Positions 62,508 to 64,000 of a DNA stretch of 64,000 nucleotides are shown piece by piece. This stretch comes from Neomegalonema sp. (lineage in GTDB: Bacteria; Pseudomonadota; Alphaproteobacteria; Rhodobacterales; Rhodobacteraceae). Numbering within the stretch: position 1 is the stretch's first letter; the number at the start of each line of letters is the position of its first letter. The notes beneath the pieces were generated by a model. The model worked only from the letters and a program-made list of their open reading frames with translations, did no database searches and was not told where the DNA came from. The stretch lies in assembly GCA_022760355.1 (NCBI GenBank), contig JALEGB010000028.1:1-64000 (forward strand). The letters run 5' to 3'. The position numbers and the translations under genes are program-made.

Positions 62508-62879
62508 TCAACGCGCGAGATTTGCGCCAATCCGCCAGACGACCCCGCTTGGATCCGCAATGGCGAAGTCTCGCATCCCCCACGGACGATCAGCCGGCGG
62601 CTCGGCGCGAACAGCGTATTTCTCGACAATTTTTTGCGCGCCGACATGGCGCCACCACGCCTCGACATCACGCACGAGCAAATGCATCATAAAGTTCGAT
62701 GCGTGCGCCTCATTGAAGGCGTTTTGCAGCAGGAAGCTGGCGTGCTCTCGACAAAAATACGCGATCTCATCACTCGAAGACTTGAGATCAAATCCGAAAT
62801 CCTGGTAGAATTTCTTAGAAAGCTCAAAGTCGCGAGCCGGGACAAACGCCTTTATTTCGGAGATTCCCAGATCATCCAT
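62508..62879 (-). CDS. VOC family protein
   Basis: 123 aa single VOC domain ('DFELSKKFYQDFGFDLKSSS' and 'MRDFAIADPSGVVWRIG'). AGAGG precedes the ATG. Divergent from the LysR gene with 40 bases between starts, so LysR may regulate it. Substrate unknown. Confidence 0.9.
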   Translation of the reverse strand: MDDLGISEIKAFVPARDFELSKKFYQDFGFDLKSSSDEIAYFCREHASFLLQNAFNEAHASNFMMHLLVRDVEAWWRHVGAQKIVEKYAVRAEPPADRPWGMRDFAIADPSGVVWRIGANLAR

Positions 62880-62919
62880 TTAAGCCTCTTGCTGTTTATC
62901 TGCCCGTTCATTGATCGCC

Positions 62920-63933
62920 ATGCGAGACATTAATCTAAAAGCGACGCAATGTTTCGAAGCTGTCGCACGCTTGGGGACGGTCACGCAAGCAGCGCGGGAG
63001 CTCGAGGTCTCCCCCTCCGCCGTGAGCCAGCAAATCAGCCGGCTGGAGGCGCAACTCGGTGCGAAGCTGTTCCGACGCGAGAAACGCCGGCTGGTGCTCA
63101 CCCTCGAGGGAGACCGATTGTTTCAAACCGCCACCCAAGCTTTTGGCGCGATCCGAAATGCCGGCGGCGCCGTGTCGCGCCAGCATAATGCGCACACCAT
63201 CGCCATCCGGGTCAGTCCCAGCTTCGGCGTCCGCTGGTTAGGACCCAGAATTGCAGACTTCGCCGCTCAGCACCCTGAATGGAATATCCGCATCGACGCG
63301 ACGCCCGATTTTTCCGCCTTCACCACCGAGGCCATCGATATTGACCTGCGCTATGGTCTCGGCGGCTGGTCCGGGCTGAGCGTCGCGCCGCTGATGAACG
63401 ATCTGGTTCTGCCGCTGATCCACCCCGCCTATGGCGCGCAGCTGCGGGCGCCGACGGCCGATCTCGCGACGCAACTGGCGGATGCGCAGCTTATCGACAG
63501 CGTGAAATCGCTCTACCGCTGGGATCTCTGGCTTGCGGCGAACCGGATTGAACTCGGCGACATCGCCTATCCGTTTCGCTTCGATCGCTCCTCGATGTCA
63601 ATTGAGCTGGCGAAGCAAGCCGGTGGGGTCGCCCTGGACAGCGCCACACTTTGCTTGCCGGAGCTGTTGCGCGGCGAGTTGGCGCCGCTGAGCTGTGAGC
63701 CGCCAGTGATTGACTTCGCCGCCTATTGGCTGGCCTGCCCGCCGCATCACCTGAACCGCCGCCCGGTTCGGCTGTTCGCAGAGTGGCTGAGCAACGCCTG
63801 CCGCGCCCATGAACAGAAGGTGCGCGCCTTTTTGGCGGCGCAGGGCTGTGTTTTTCAAACGATGGAAGGGGCGGAGCTTATTGGCGTCCACCCAAACCGC
63901 TCGGCCGCCCCCGCGAGAATGCGCCCGGGATGA
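62920..63933 (+). CDS. LysR family transcriptional regulator (GcvA-like)
   Basis: 337 aa. The N-terminal helix-turn-helix is clear ('LKATQCFEAVARLGTVTQAA', 'SPSAVSQQISRLEAQLGAKL'), followed by a substrate-binding domain ('SFGVRWLGPRIADFAAQHPE', 'YGLGGWSGL') as in GcvA-like regulators. ATG 62920 is preferred; a TTG at 62911 is in frame. Divergent from the VOC gene. Confidence 0.93.
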   Translation: MRDINLKATQCFEAVARLGTVTQAARELEVSPSAVSQQISRLEAQLGAKLFRREKRRLVLTLEGDRLFQTATQAFGAIRNAGGAVSRQHNAHTIAIRVSPSFGVRWLGPRIADFAAQHPEWNIRIDATPDFSAFTTEAIDIDLRYGLGGWSGLSVAPLMNDLVLPLIHPAYGAQLRAPTADLATQLADAQLIDSVKSLYRWDLWLAANRIELGDIAYPFRFDRSSMSIELAKQAGGVALDSATLCLPELLRGELAPLSCEPPVIDFAAYWLACPPHHLNRRPVRLFAEWLSNACRAHEQKVRAFLAAQGCVFQTMEGAELIGVHPNRSAAPARMRPG

Positions 63934-63945
63934 CCGCTTTTCCGC

Positions 63946-64000
63946 TTACATCCACCCCTTGATCTGCTCGACCACCCGTCGGACCGACAGCCCATACATG
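63946..64000 (-). CDS. C-terminal end of an unidentified gene (partial)
   Basis: The minus strand reads MYGLSVRRVVEQIKGWM then TAA (stop at 63946-63948), cut by the window edge. The reading is plausible as a helical C-terminus and ends 13 bases after the LysR stop in convergent orientation. Too short to identify. Confidence 0.4.
   Translation of the reverse strand, partial: MYGLSVRRVVEQIKGWM

Noticed and set aside
1-64000. tRNA, rRNA, CRISPR arrays, complete insertion sequences
   Set aside because: Looked for TTC-loop and acceptor pairing, regular repeats with spacers and transposase motifs; none was convincing by eye. A tRNAscan or CRISPR search would settle it.

Overview
The window reads as a chromosomal segment of a GC-rich alphaproteobacterium. 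The evidence is a set of families typical of that class: GapR (DUF2312), DUF1244, DUF2849, DUF1127, DUF1045, the hisC-tyrC pair, the gloB-methyltransferase pair and the cysG-DUF2849-cysI-cysH-DUF934 operon. I could not fix the order. I saw no tRNA, rRNA, CRISPR array, intact insertion sequence or prophage; most of the window is densely packed housekeeping and metabolic DNA.

Left part (1-7.5 kb). A minus-strand operon holds a ChrR-like cupin anti-sigma homologue that has lost its zinc-finger ligands, a DUF6134 secreted protein and a short-chain dehydrogenase. After a gamma-glutamylcyclotransferase-like gene comes a cysteine-synthase-type PLP enzyme, followed by a fusion of a Rieske ferredoxin domain to the FMN domain of glutamate synthase. 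A YihX-like HAD phosphatase lies beside them on the opposite strand.

Phosphonate island (6.6-15.3 kb). PhnF (GntR/HutC) is divergent from phnGHIJKL-phnN, joined by tiny gaps or ATGA overlaps. Next come a DUF1045 2H-phosphoesterase on the minus strand and phnM. This is a complete carbon-phosphorus lyase core, but phnP and the PhnCDE transporter are absent. DUF1045 is the obvious candidate for the phnP step. A GT-A-TA-G-AC operator overlaps the likely phnG promoter, and a strong hairpin follows phnM.

Middle (15.4-46 kb). Here lie envelope and secreted proteins of unknown role, gapR with repeated CCACAGAAT-like boxes, a DUF1800/DUF1501 export pair, an NtrC-type response regulator, an M3 oligopeptidase, a TIR-domain protein, a sugar-isomerase-like TIM barrel, gloB, hisC-tyrC-extensin, two AraC regulators, threonine dehydratase, an L,D-transpeptidase, an EAL-CBS-like-GGDEF protein, a beta-carbonic anhydrase, purU and folD. 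PurU and FolD act on linked steps of one-carbon metabolism.

Right part (46-64 kb). A DUF1127 peptide, a WYL regulator with a VOC protein, and DUF427 precede the assimilatory sulfate reduction operon. CysG makes siroheme for CysI, and CysH feeds it sulfite; a divergent Lrp regulator sits over a palindromic promoter region. Then follow an orphan H-NOX-like haem sensor, threonine aldolase, moaA, a gamma-glutamyltransferase, a membrane-anchored HYR-repeat/M23 peptidase, YggT-YggU, a VOC/LysR pair, and the C-terminal end of an unidentified gene at the right edge.

No single block is clearly a new multi-gene system. The best candidates for unusual biology are the Rieske-GltS fusion cassette, the orphan H-NOX with a changed YxSxR motif, the ABAB HYR-M23 peptidase, the zinc-less ChrR homologue and the phnP-less C-P lyase cluster.
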